NCBI GenBank assembly: GCA_946414435.1
Contig: CAMKOM010000029.1
Location: forward strand, 1 to 40,326
Direction of reading: 5' to 3'
Length of the DNA stretch: 40,326 nucleotides
Source of the DNA: an uncultured Bacteroidota bacterium
GTDB lineage: Bacteria; Bacteroidota; Bacteroidia; Bacteroidales; SZUA-534
Within the stretch, counting starts at the first letter, position 1. Each line of letters starts with the position of its first letter. Under the pieces are notes generated by a model. The model did not search any database. It had not been told where the DNA came from and was given only the letters and a program-made list of their open reading frames with translations. Position numbers and translations under genes: made by a program. Below, in pieces: positions 7,887 to 16,850 of the stretch.

Positions 7887-9713
7887 TTAGTTGATAGTTA
7901 GATTCTTATAAGGATACTTCGCATATTTTGCCTTACGCGACACAAAGATTCCCGACAGCAATGTGAGCGGGCCCACACGACCAAGGAACATCATCACCAT
8001 GGTGAGCACCTGCGACGGCAACGACAGATTGGACGTACCAGTCATCGAAAGGCCTGTGGTGCTGTACATCGACACTGTGTCAAAGAACAGCCGCAGCGGA
8101 TTTTTGTCGGGTTCAAAGAATGCGAACAGGATGAACGCCGCAAAAATTATCAGCAGCGACATAGTGACAAGCACCAGCACACGCGAAATGGTCTCGAAAC
8201 CAATGCGATGGTAGCCGATTTCGATGTAGCGGTTGCCGCGAATGAAACTGACGATTGAACAGAGCGCCAAGGCGAAAGTGGTGGTTTTGATGCCACCCCC
8301 CGTCGAGCCAGGCGACGCCCCAATCCACATGATGCCCATGATGAACACCATGGTGGCGTTGCTCCAGCAACTGATGTCGGACACGTTGAAACCCGCTGTC
8401 CGCGCCGTTGCACAACAGAAGAACGATTTCACCCAGCGCGACACTACGGAATCGTCGGCCAGGGTGTTGCCAAGTTCCAGATAATAATAGCCCACAGTGC
8501 CAAGCACCAGAATGCCGAGTGTGGTGATTATGACAATGTGAGTGGCCATATCGGACCCAACACGGCTCGCAATGCTGCGCCTGTCCATCTGAATGCTAAG
8601 CAGTTGGGCCGTCTTGTTGCGGACACTGCTGTATAAAGCTATCAGCACAGGGAAACCTATTCCGCCAAGCGATGTGAGAATTGCGACTATCATCAGCAGG
8701 AGGTTGTTGTCGGCAACCAACGGATTGGCAAAACCATCTGGCAAAGTGGAAATTCCACAATTACAAAATGCTGACACAGAATGAAATATCGCAAAGAACA
8801 CAGGGTCGATGATATTGCTGTCGCTGATGCTCAAATAGATTGCCACCGCCCCGATTGCCTCGAACAACAACGTCAGCGACAGCACTTTGGCAAGAAACGA
8901 GAAGATGTCGCTCATGGTGTCGGACGAGAACATGTCTTTGAGCAGTATGCGGTCCTTGAACGAGACCGTTCCTGTGAAGGCGAAGGCGAACAAGCCAGTG
9001 AAGGCCATCACGCCCAAACCGCCAATCTGAAACAGGAAAAGCAGAATCACATTGCCCTTAAACGTCATTATTTCAGGCATATCGACAATTGACAAACCCG
9101 ACACGCAAATGGTGCTTGTGGATGTGAAAAGCGCCTCGAAATAACTAATCTTGCCAATATGGACATTAGGCAGCATGAGCAGACCCGAGCCCACAAAAAT
9201 CATAATTAGGAAACTGAACGCGAAAAGCAGCGGCGGCGACATCTTCATTGATGTGATGACCTTTGCCACCTTGTAGAAATCGGACACCAGGATAAGCCCC
9301 ATAGCTGTTGCCACCGCTGGGAACGTAGCCAACAGCGAGCTGCCTACAAAATCTGTCGCGAAGGCGTGCGAATTGGGCACAAAAACCACCGTACAGGCAA
9401 GAAATATCAGTACATCAATCCATCGCGGAAAAATCTTCCGGCTAACAAATATGTAAATGTCGTGAATATATTTGGCTATATAAGTGACAATGAATATCTT
9501 ACTAATAAGAATCTCAACATTGTCCTGAACAATCTGGTGGTGATAGAATCCAAGTCTGGCGACAAGCAGTGTGGCAAATAAAAGGCTGCAAACCAGTATT
9601 ACCAAATTGCACGCGGTGGATATCATGCTGAAAAATTTCAGCAGGAAATCCTGTACAATAAAGTAATGCTTGAAAAATCGTTCTTTTAGCCTGAACAGAA
9701 ATTTGGTGCCCAT
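7887..9713 (-). CDS. trkH: TrkH/KtrB-family potassium transporter with N-terminal membrane extension
   Basis: A 608-aa inner-membrane K+ translocating subunit. The four selectivity-filter loops are visible: TSTSTICVSGLS (197-208), HSVSAFCNCGIST, CCATARTAGFNVSD and DTVSMYSTTGLSMTG. The third has the region following a G in a gating-loop-like stretch (MWIGASPGSTGGGIKTTT), and the C-terminus is MVMMFLGRVGPLT. About 155 residues precede the transporter core and hold roughly four hydrophobic segments (31-52, 68-88, 100-114, 124-144), which makes it longer than KtrB or TrkH (about 450-480 aa); long forms are usual in Bacteroidales. The ATG at 9713 is used; a GTG at 9743 would add ten residues (MGAICLLEST). 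It follows the PorE-like gene by about 60 bp and precedes trkA by 23 bp. Confidence 0.92.
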   Translation of the reverse strand: MGTKFLFRLKERFFKHYFIVQDFLLKFFSMISTACNLVILVCSLLFATLLVARLGFYHHQIVQDNVEILISKIFIVTYIAKYIHDIYIFVSRKIFPRWIDVLIFLACTVVFVPNSHAFATDFVGSSLLATFPAVATAMGLILVSDFYKVAKVITSMKMSPPLLFAFSFLIMIFVGSGLLMLPNVHIGKISYFEALFTSTSTICVSGLSIVDMPEIMTFKGNVILLFLFQIGGLGVMAFTGLFAFAFTGTVSFKDRILLKDMFSSDTMSDIFSFLAKVLSLTLLFEAIGAVAIYLSISDSNIIDPVFFAIFHSVSAFCNCGISTLPDGFANPLVADNNLLLMIVAILTSLGGIGFPVLIALYSSVRNKTAQLLSIQMDRRSIASRVGSDMATHIVIITTLGILVLGTVGYYYLELGNTLADDSVVSRWVKSFFCCATARTAGFNVSDISCWSNATMVFIMGIMWIGASPGSTGGGIKTTTFALALCSIVSFIRGNRYIEIGYHRIGFETISRVLVLVTMSLLIIFAAFILFAFFEPDKNPLRLFFDTVSMYSTTGLSMTGTSNLSLPSQVLTMVMMFLGRVGPLTLLSGIFVSRKAKYAKYPYKNLTIN

Positions 9714-9773
9714 TGTCGATTCTAAAAGACAAATTGCGCCCACCGCAACCTAGCGGCAGGCGCAAAATGAATG

Positions 9774-11825
9774 TTATTCAGTACTCAAAACCTTAAACTC
9801 AACGCGGCGGTTCATCGCGCGTCCTTCTTTGGTTGAGTTGTCGGCGACAGGTTGGTCGAATGCGTACCCTTTGTATTCAAGACGGCCAGCATCAACACCT
9901 TCAGAAACCAAGAAATCGACAACCGATTTGGCACGAGCCTCAGACAATCGCTGATTGGTAGCCTTGCTACCCTGATTGTCGGTGTGACCAGAAATCTCGA
10001 TACGCATAGCAGGAATCTCGCTCATGAGTTTTGTCAGACGGCCGAGCTCGGCATATGATGTTGGTTTCAACTTGGCGCTACCCGTCTCAAAGAACACGTT
10101 CTTCAAGATTATCTTCACGTCCTTCTTGATGTTGTTCAAAGCGATATCTTTCTCAATCTCTTGATACTCAGTTGCTGCCGGTATATCGAAGTTCTCTGAG
10201 TGGAACAGATAGTTGTCAGCCTTCACCATCAAACCGTAGTTCTTACCAGATGGCAGCGAAACAAGAAACTTACCTGTTGCAGAGTTGGTCTGCGATGTAA
10301 AAATCACTTCGTTCTTCTCGTTATCGACAATATCGATGCTTGCGCTAACCGGTTCATTGCTGATAGCGTCGCGAACAACACCTTTCACAATGGTAAGGCG
10401 GATTGTAACCAGCTCAACCGAAGCTTCCATAACCATATCAGATACCGGTTGCGAACGCGCCGAAATCAGGTTGTCCTCACCAGATAGTGTATATGGTTTC
10501 TCTGGGCCGAGGAATGTCATTCGGTAAATGTCGAGACCACCGGAGCCTTCAGGACGCACGCTGCTGCAATAGCCGTGGCGGCCGTTGGCCGAAATCACAA
10601 AGCAAAGGTCGTTGCCCGGCGAGTTGATTGGGTAGCCCATGTTCACCGGCTCTGACCAGTTGCCTTTATCGTCCATGCGCGACATGAAAATATCGTAGCC
10701 GCCCATTGTGTTGTGGCCACGCGAGCTGAAATAGAGAGTACGGCCATCGGGGTGCATGAACACAGCTTCTTCGTCGTACTGAGTATTGATTATCGGGCCT
10801 AAATTGACTGCTTCACCCCATTTGTCTTTGGCTGTGCGTGTGCAGACATAGATGTCAGAGCCGCCGAAGCCACCCGGGCGGTCGCTCACGAAATAGATGC
10901 GGCGTCCGTCTGGCGAGAAGCAAGCCGACGTCTCGCGATACTCAGTGTTGATTGGTTTAGGCATAGCCTTCGGATATTCCCATTTGAGACCTTTCAGCGA
11001 GCACTGCTCAATGTCGCCACCACCCTTGCGGCCGTTGTAGATGAGCAGTTGCTGACCATCGGGGAAAAGACCAACTGTTGCGTCATCGAACTGTGTGTTG
11101 ATGGGCTCACCAATGGCGTCAGGCACCTGCCAGTTCTTTTTCTCGTTGTAACTTACGTAGATGTCTTCATCGTACTGACCATCTTCAGGGCTCTCTGTGC
11201 GGCCGTTGTTGCGGTTCGATGTGAAAATCATCATCGACTCGTCGGCAGAGATGAGCGGGCTGTGGTCGTTGTAGCGCGAGTTGAGCACTGAGCCTGCATT
11301 GTCGATGAACGCACGTGCCGGATTTTCCATCAACTGCTTGCCGCATTCACATTCGGCAATGTATTTCTCAAGTTGCGGTTTCATTTCCGGTGCTTCCATC
11401 GGCGTGAGCACTGCCAAATGGGCCTTGTACTCACCTATTGCCTTGTCGTACTGACCGTTAAGGTGATAACTGCGGGCGAGCATCAGATGGATGTCGTCAG
11501 CCACATCGCGACGCAACTGATAGGCTTTCTCAAAATAATCGAGACTCTTGAACTTCATCGGCAGATTCATATAGCAAACGCCGATTCGGTAGTTGAGCAG
11601 CGAATAGTTCGGATTAAACTTCTGAGCTTCAAGATAATACTGTAAAGCTTCGTAATAGAATTCCTTGCCGAAAGCCGCTTCTCCAGCCTTCAAATCAGAG
11701 TTGGCCTGCTTGAAAGCGTCTTTCTGATTCTGGAAATAGTTCTTGTCAAACGGAATGTCCTGGTTCTGGCTGAAAGCCGACAGGCTGCAAACAAGTGCTG
11801 TTAAAATTATATATATGCGTTTCAT
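9774..11825 (-). CDS. PorE-like TPR/PD40/CRD/OmpA outer-membrane protein
   Basis: A 683-aa envelope protein with a signal peptide (MKRIYIILTALVCSLSAFSQ). In order: an N-terminal TPR region (about 45-165; AAFGKEFYYEALQYYLEAQKF), a WD40/PD40 beta-propeller (about 175-430; SADESMMIFTSNRN, FSPDGRRIYFVSDRPGG, MHPDGRTLYFSSRGHN), a carboxypeptidase-regulatory-like domain (about 465-545; VKGVVRDAISNEPVSASI), and a C-terminal OmpA domain (about 565-680) with the peptidoglycan-contacting residues in SGHTDNQGSKATNQRLSEAR. This is the four-domain order of PorE, a T9SS component that links the secretion complex to peptidoglycan. Length is also close. Bacteroidales carry several such paralogs, and a second one lies at 13847, so PorE itself is not proven. 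The ATG at 11825 is used; the TTG two codons upstream is less likely. It starts 12 bp after the TPR gene stop. Confidence 0.85.
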   Translation of the reverse strand: MKRIYIILTALVCSLSAFSQNQDIPFDKNYFQNQKDAFKQANSDLKAGEAAFGKEFYYEALQYYLEAQKFNPNYSLLNYRIGVCYMNLPMKFKSLDYFEKAYQLRRDVADDIHLMLARSYHLNGQYDKAIGEYKAHLAVLTPMEAPEMKPQLEKYIAECECGKQLMENPARAFIDNAGSVLNSRYNDHSPLISADESMMIFTSNRNNGRTESPEDGQYDEDIYVSYNEKKNWQVPDAIGEPINTQFDDATVGLFPDGQQLLIYNGRKGGGDIEQCSLKGLKWEYPKAMPKPINTEYRETSACFSPDGRRIYFVSDRPGGFGGSDIYVCTRTAKDKWGEAVNLGPIINTQYDEEAVFMHPDGRTLYFSSRGHNTMGGYDIFMSRMDDKGNWSEPVNMGYPINSPGNDLCFVISANGRHGYCSSVRPEGSGGLDIYRMTFLGPEKPYTLSGEDNLISARSQPVSDMVMEASVELVTIRLTIVKGVVRDAISNEPVSASIDIVDNEKNEVIFTSQTNSATGKFLVSLPSGKNYGLMVKADNYLFHSENFDIPAATEYQEIEKDIALNNIKKDVKIILKNVFFETGSAKLKPTSYAELGRLTKLMSEIPAMRIEISGHTDNQGSKATNQRLSEARAKSVVDFLVSEGVDAGRLEYKGYAFDQPVADNSTKEGRAMNRRVEFKVLSTE

Positions 11826-11837
11826 AGTCAACTTTGA

Positions 11838-12893
11838 TTATTCATAAAACGAAATGTAGTTTCTTGCTTTGGTGATGCCCAACTCGTAAGCCTTGCGCCA
11901 GTCGGTCACAGCATCGTCGAATTTGCGCTGCATCTCAAGGCAGCTGCCACGGTTCAGATAGGCTTCGGCAAAACTTGCATTGATGCGGATGGCGTCGCTG
12001 AATGAACGGTAGGCGGCATCGTAATCTTTCTTTTTCATTTGGGCGATACCCATATTATTATATGCGTAGGCGTATTCGGGATTAATCTCGATGGCCTTCT
12101 GGCAGTCGGCAATCATTCCGTCAAAATCGTTCTTTTCGAACTTGGCGCGGGCGCGGTTGTTGTAGGCGATGAAATATTCCGAATCAAGTCCGATAGCCAA
12201 ACCGTAATTACTGATGGCATCGTCAACGTTGCCTTTTTTGAGCAGCGCACTGGCCATATTGTTGTATGCTGTGGCCAGCTTCGGGTCGATTTTGATGGCC
12301 TGCTGATAGTCGGCAATGGCACCATCGTAATCTTCCTTCATACGCTTGGCGCTGCCACGGTCGTTGTAGGCCTGGGCGTTGCTGCCGTCGAAGGTAATTG
12401 ACAGTGTCAGATTGTTGACGCTCTCTTCGTAGTTTCCGCATTCAAAGTTGGCCACACCGGCGTAGTAGTATACCTTGGCTTCATTGTAACCGGCTTTGAT
12501 GGCAAGTTCGAAATCGTTGAGCGCGTCGCTCGAGTTGTTCTGGTTGAAATAAGCCAGACCACGGCCGTAGTAGGCAACAGGCGAGCCGTCGAGCTCAACC
12601 GCCATTGTGAAATCTGTTATGGCGCCACTGTAGTCGGCTATTTCCGATTTGGCGAATCCACGGTTCACCAGGGCCTTGGTAAACTGCGGATTGTACGACA
12701 ATGCTTTTGTGAAACTGTTTATTGCTTCAGTAAAATTGCGCTGGGCCACAAAATCGTTTCCCGCATTGAAAGCGACTTCCGCTTCCTGATTCTCGGCAAC
12801 CACAAGGGTCGAGTCTTTGCTGGCGGTGGTTTGTGCGTATCCGCTGAAACAGAACGCCAAAGCTGCGGCCAAAGAAATTGATTTAAATCTCAT
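11838..12893 (-). CDS. Exported TPR-repeat protein
   Basis: A 351-aa protein with a signal peptide (MRFKSISLAAALAFCFSGYA, cleaved after QTTA or just before). The rest is almost entirely tetratricopeptide repeats, about nine units of 34 residues, with typical helices such as AINSFTKALSYNPQFTKALV, AIADYQQAIKIDPKLATAY and MIADCQKAIEINPEYAYAY. No catalytic domain is seen. It is probably a periplasmic protein-protein scaffold. It is the first gene of the run TPR, PorE-like protein, trkH, trkA, with only 12 bp to the PorE-like gene. A role as a partner of the PorE-like protein is inferred from this spacing. No clear promoter consensus was found in the 84 bp upstream. Confidence 0.85.
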   Translation of the reverse strand: MRFKSISLAAALAFCFSGYAQTTASKDSTLVVAENQEAEVAFNAGNDFVAQRNFTEAINSFTKALSYNPQFTKALVNRGFAKSEIADYSGAITDFTMAVELDGSPVAYYGRGLAYFNQNNSSDALNDFELAIKAGYNEAKVYYYAGVANFECGNYEESVNNLTLSITFDGSNAQAYNDRGSAKRMKEDYDGAIADYQQAIKIDPKLATAYNNMASALLKKGNVDDAISNYGLAIGLDSEYFIAYNNRARAKFEKNDFDGMIADCQKAIEINPEYAYAYNNMGIAQMKKKDYDAAYRSFSDAIRINASFAEAYLNRGSCLEMQRKFDDAVTDWRKAYELGITKARNYISFYE

Positions 12894-12977
12894 TGTGTTA
12901 AAATTTAATCGTTTACATATTTTTATGGAAGAGCCAAACGGCCCACCAAAGAAAAGGCTAAATTATAACAATTCGTT

Positions 12978-13781
12978 TCAAAAACAAACCGCCATAACTT
13001 TAAAAATGGTGTTATTTTTATCAGAATAGCGCTGATTGGTGTCGAAAACCCAATCCCACTCGGCATCAGGCGGCGTCTGCGGCAAATCGGCATAAACAAG
13101 CTGCGTTTCGATTTTTGACGAACCGTCGAGCGGAATGTCAATCTGCCGGTAATCAGTAATCAGGCAGGTGCGGCCCTTGGGCAACCAATTGATGTGATTC
13201 TGCTGCACCGTTTTACGGACATTCTTCAATTCCGCTTCATCTGTTTTGAAACGCTTGCGAAGATAATCGCACAATATTATATCGAGCTGGTTGAGCAGAT
13301 TGACCGAAACCACAAGGTCGAATCCGCCGAAATCGAAAGCGGCACCTGGCAGCCATTTTGAGAATTCATCGAAGGACTGTGCGCTCATGGCTCGCTGTAC
13401 GGCGCCCCCTGTCAAGTCTGCTGTGACAAGCCGCACGTTTGGCATCCGCGCCGCGCGGATTTTCACCGGCTCAGGATGCACAATATCAACAAGCACAACC
13501 GACTCGAACATTTGCGCGAGTTCGTCGAGCGGCACATCGTAGAGCCAACCGCTGCCCAACACCGCCACCGACCGCTTTTCGGGCACTTTTTCTGCTGCCG
13601 CGATTATGAAATTCCGTGTGTTCTGCAGATGTGACTGCCAGTTGCCACTCTCGCGCAAAAAACGATTCCGGATGCCGTTTTGGTCGCTGACATAACCCGC
13701 ACGCCGTGCCGCCACAGACAGCGAATCCGTCCGGAACAGCCTATTAAACAATCGATTACAAAAATCCATAACAAAACGCAT
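12978..13781 (-). CDS. Class I SAM-dependent methyltransferase-like protein
   Basis: A 267-aa soluble protein with a Rossmann-type core. VAVLGSGWLYDVPLDEL (about 73-89) is in the place of methyltransferase motif I, SVVLVDIVHP (about 94-103) ends strand 2 with an acid, and NVRLVTADLTG plus FDLVVSVNLLNQLDI look like motifs II-IV. A final strand-rich part (CLITDYRQIDIPLDG) fits the end of the fold. The first glycine-rich motif is atypical, lacking the usual GxGxG, so methyltransferase activity is not certain. I do not recognise a substrate. It is transcribed away from the PorE-like operon at 13847, with 65 bp between the starts. An ATG four codons downstream (13769) is an alternative start. Confidence 0.6.
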   Translation of the reverse strand: MRFVMDFCNRLFNRLFRTDSLSVAARRAGYVSDQNGIRNRFLRESGNWQSHLQNTRNFIIAAAEKVPEKRSVAVLGSGWLYDVPLDELAQMFESVVLVDIVHPEPVKIRAARMPNVRLVTADLTGGAVQRAMSAQSFDEFSKWLPGAAFDFGGFDLVVSVNLLNQLDIILCDYLRKRFKTDEAELKNVRKTVQQNHINWLPKGRTCLITDYRQIDIPLDGSSKIETQLVYADLPQTPPDAEWDWVFDTNQRYSDKNNTIFKVMAVCF

Positions 13782-13789
13782 TTTGATTG

Positions 13790-13819
13790 TTGCGCCAAAC
13801 CCTAAAAAAAGTAATTTTG
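13790..13819 (+). promoter_or_regulatory. Promoter of the OmpA-YfiR-kinase-STAS operon
   Basis: TTG at 13790-13792, then 19 bp, then TAATTTTG at 13812-13819 fits the Bacteroidales -33/-7 promoter closely. Transcription should start near 13826, about 20 nt before the ATG at 13847. AAAGGAAA just before the ATG may act as a ribosome-binding site. Confidence 0.6.
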
Positions 13820-13846
13820 AAAGTTACACACAAATAAAAGGAAACT

Positions 13847-16303
13847 ATGGCTTGTAACAAATGTAAGTTCGCAACTACGGCCGTCAGAATTGTGTGCTGC
13901 CTGGCCCTGGCCATACTGGCACAGAGCGCCGCTGCGCAGTATTCGCAATCGGAACGGAAACAGTTGAAGACGGCCAACAACTTTTTTGAGACGGGACTGT
14001 ATGAGAAGGCCTTGCCTATCTACATCCAGCTCGACTCTGTGATTGACGACATCAACCTGCGCTATCAGATTGGCCTTTGCTATCTGAAATCGCGGTTTGA
14101 GCAAGAGAAATCCATCAGTTATCTGGAAGAAGCCAGCGTTTCGGCCGGAACGCTTGTGCCGCTCGATGTCATCTGGAACCTTGGCGACGCCTACCACGTG
14201 GCATACCGCTTTGAAGATGCCATGCGCGAGTACAACAAGTACATCACCCGGACTGCCAAAAACGACAAGGCCGACATCAACAAGCTAAACCACTGCAAGC
14301 GAATGATTACCGTTTGCCGCAACGCCATTGAGATTACCGAACAGCCTTATAAAGTTGATATTGAGCCGATGATGTCGCTCTATACCGCCGAATCGGACTT
14401 CAATCCGCTCATCTCGGCCGACGAGAGCGTGATGCTCTTCATGCGCGAAACAGGTGTTGGCAAGGGCTACGAGACATCGCTGCACATTATGATTTCGACT
14501 AAAGACGCCGACAACGCTTGGGCTAAACCCGAAAACGTCAATCTCGAACTCGACCACAAGTTGCAAAACCAAACCGCCATGCTGGCAGGCTTGTCACCCG
14601 ACGGCCACACCGTGTTTCTCAATTTCGGCGAAGGCCTGAACAAAGACATTTATTCAGGTAAGCTGCAAGGAAAAACCATTACTGAAGTCAAAAAACTGAA
14701 CAAAAACATCAATACACCATACTATGAAGGCGCGGCCAGCATAACGCCCGACGGCACAAAACTTTTCTTTGTGAGCGACCGTCCCGGCGGACTCGGCGGA
14801 CGCGACATCTACGTTTCGACACTGAACAAGAAGGGTGAATGGGACGAGCCCGTGAACCTTGGCGACAAAATCAACACAAAATTCAACGAAGACGCACCGC
14901 ATATCCACTATGACGGACAGACGCTGTTCTTCAGCTCACAAGGACACAACACCATTGGCGGAAAAGACATTTTCAAATCGCGGCGCATAAACGGACAGTG
15001 GACTGAACCAGAAAACCTTGGCTTCACAAACACCACCATCGACGACCTTTCGTTTGTGCTGAACGCCAGTGGCGAATACGGCTATTTTTCAACTTCGCGC
15101 AACAATTCGTATGGCCGCCAAACAATCATGAAAGTGGGCTACAAAGACCCTATTCCATTGACTTTGGTGAAAGGTACTGTGCTGGCCGGAACACCGCCAA
15201 AGCCGATAAAGGTTGACATCAAGGTCTATGACAAAACCACACACGAGCAGATTAAATATGTGTACACACCCGACACCGAAACGGGCAAATACCTGATGAT
15301 TTTCCCGCCGGCAAAGAACTACCAACTGGTGATTTCGACACCCAACTTCATGCCGCAGCTCATCAATATACACATTCCTTACCAGAACTACTTCTACGAG
15401 TTGTATCAAGAGATAACGCTGCAGCCTATCAAGCTGAACAACAGTGAGATTGGCGAAGAAGTGATGGTGAACAACGTGTTCTACGACATCTACAAGACGG
15501 CCGAAGCCGACTCGATAACAAACAATAACTCGCCTCAGCAGCCCATCTACTATGAACATCTGCTTGAGTTAGTCGAAAACATCATTCAAACATCGGACAC
15601 CATTAACAAGCTGAGCTACAACACACAATCAAAAAAAGAGAAAGCGCAGCTGAAAAAGAACACCGACGACCTGCTCTCGCTCATCGAAGACGCCATCAAC
15701 ACAAGCGACTCGGTTACATTGAGCATTTTGGATGCCAACTCGAAGCAGAAGGACAAGGTTACCGAAACCCACTTCTACACCGACGGCATCAAGAGCAAAT
15801 CGGTTACAATGCAGGTGATTGGGCAGGACACGTTCTACACCGCATCGCCCATCGACTTGAGCCGATTCGAGATTCCGACGCGCAACCACAGCAGCATCAA
15901 CCGGCAGGAAAACATCAACCCGGTGCTGTTCAAGGTGTCGCAACCCGATCAGCGCAAAGTGGTGCACAAGCACACGCTCTACTACAAACTCAACGAGAGC
16001 ACGCTGACGGCCGAGTCGAAAAAGGAACTGCAGCAGATTATCGACCTGCTGATTGACAACGCGTCAATCGGTGCCGAGATAAACGGCTACGCCGACACAC
16101 AGGGCGAACGGTCGCACAACATGAACCTGTCGCAGCTGCGTGCGCAGAACGTGCTGAAATATCTGATAGAGAACAACGTCGACGGACGGAAGATAATAAC
16201 TCAAGGCCACGGTGAATCGACGGCGCGCGGCAAATACGACAGCCGCACCCACGAGATGAACTATCGCCGCGTGGAAATCATATTATTCGAACTTAAAGAC
16301 TGA
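13847..16303 (+). CDS. PorE-like PD40/CRD/OmpA outer-membrane protein
   Basis: An 818-aa exported protein, signal peptide cleaved after about QSAAA (residue 30). An N-terminal helical TPR-like part (KQLKTANNFFETGLYEKALP) is followed by PD40 propeller blades (ADESVMLFMRETG, LSPDGHTVFLNF, ITPDGTKLFFVSDRPGGLGG, IHYDGQTLFFSSQGHNTIGG), a carboxypeptidase-regulatory-like domain (LVKGTVLAGTPPKPIKVDI), an insert of about 180 residues rich in helix and polar residues, and a C-terminal OmpA domain (about 710-815). The peptidoglycan-binding residues are present in NGYADTQGERSHNMNLSQLR. The extra insert makes it longer than the paralog at 9774-11825. It ends 4 bp before yfiR. By analogy with YfiB it may sense peptidoglycan or envelope state and act on YfiR; that role is inferred from position. 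Confidence 0.82.
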   Translation: MACNKCKFATTAVRIVCCLALAILAQSAAAQYSQSERKQLKTANNFFETGLYEKALPIYIQLDSVIDDINLRYQIGLCYLKSRFEQEKSISYLEEASVSAGTLVPLDVIWNLGDAYHVAYRFEDAMREYNKYITRTAKNDKADINKLNHCKRMITVCRNAIEITEQPYKVDIEPMMSLYTAESDFNPLISADESVMLFMRETGVGKGYETSLHIMISTKDADNAWAKPENVNLELDHKLQNQTAMLAGLSPDGHTVFLNFGEGLNKDIYSGKLQGKTITEVKKLNKNINTPYYEGAASITPDGTKLFFVSDRPGGLGGRDIYVSTLNKKGEWDEPVNLGDKINTKFNEDAPHIHYDGQTLFFSSQGHNTIGGKDIFKSRRINGQWTEPENLGFTNTTIDDLSFVLNASGEYGYFSTSRNNSYGRQTIMKVGYKDPIPLTLVKGTVLAGTPPKPIKVDIKVYDKTTHEQIKYVYTPDTETGKYLMIFPPAKNYQLVISTPNFMPQLINIHIPYQNYFYELYQEITLQPIKLNNSEIGEEVMVNNVFYDIYKTAEADSITNNNSPQQPIYYEHLLELVENIIQTSDTINKLSYNTQSKKEKAQLKKNTDDLLSLIEDAINTSDSVTLSILDANSKQKDKVTETHFYTDGIKSKSVTMQVIGQDTFYTASPIDLSRFEIPTRNHSSINRQENINPVLFKVSQPDQRKVVHKHTLYYKLNESTLTAESKKELQQIIDLLIDNASIGAEINGYADTQGERSHNMNLSQLRAQNVLKYLIENNVDGRKIITQGHGESTARGKYDSRTHEMNYRRVEIILFELKD

Positions 16304-16307
16304 CGAC

Positions 16308-16850
16308 ATGAAGTGCATCAAAACAACACTGATAGCCTTTGCGACAGTCTTTATGACAATGACTGCCGCGGCGCAATACTCGGAATATGAAGTGAAAGCC
16401 GCCTACATATTCAATTTCGCCAAATTCATAGAGTGGCCCGCCAACTACATCGATGGCGACACACTTTATCTGTGCGTTTACAAGAACGACCCGTTCGGAA
16501 TCATTCTGGAAAAAACCATGATTGGGCGCAAAGCCAATGGCAAAGACTGGAAAATCAGACGGATAGCAAGCCTGGCTGAAACCGACAAATGCCATATGCT
16601 CTTTTTGTCGGACATCAAACAGCACGAAGCCCTGCAAGTGATTAAAAGCATTGGCAACAAGCCTATTGTGACCATCGGCGACGAGTTGGGATTCCTGTGC
16701 GAGATTGGCGGAACAATAAACTTCCTGCCGCAATTCTCGGAACGACAGTTCGAGATTAACAAGGATGTGGCCAACGACATAGGCCTGAAAATCAGCCCAA
16801 AGCTGCTGCTGCTTGCAAAGATAATATCGACGAAAGAAGATGAATTTTAA
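16308..16850 (+). CDS. YfiR-family periplasmic protein (DUF4154)
   Basis: A 180-aa exported protein; signal peptide [20 protein letters not shown] cleaved near AAAQ. The mature part matches the YfiR/DUF4154 family: the [14 protein letters not shown] opening, [12 protein letters not shown], a buried IRRI...CHMLFLSD strand pair, [18 protein letters not shown] and the C-terminal [20 protein letters not shown]. In Pseudomonas, YfiR is the periplasmic inhibitor of the CHASE8 sensor YfiN and is itself sequestered by the OmpA-like YfiB. Here it sits between an OmpA protein (4 bp upstream) and a CHASE8 sensor kinase (11-bp overlap downstream), which supports the same signalling position. Confidence 0.88.
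   Translation: MKCIKTTLIAFATVFMTMTAAAQYSEYEVKAAYIFNFAKFIEWPANYIDGDTLYLCVYKNDPFGIILEKTMIGRKANGKDWKIRRIASLAETDKCHMLFLSDIKQHEALQVIKSIGNKPIVTIGDELGFLCEIGGTINFLPQFSERQFEINKDVANDIGLKISPKLLLLAKIISTKEDEF

Noticed and set aside
14097-16252. Possible frameshift or second gene within the PorE-like gene
   Set aside because: The 818-codon frame is continuous, and PD40, CRD and OmpA domains are all in one frame.
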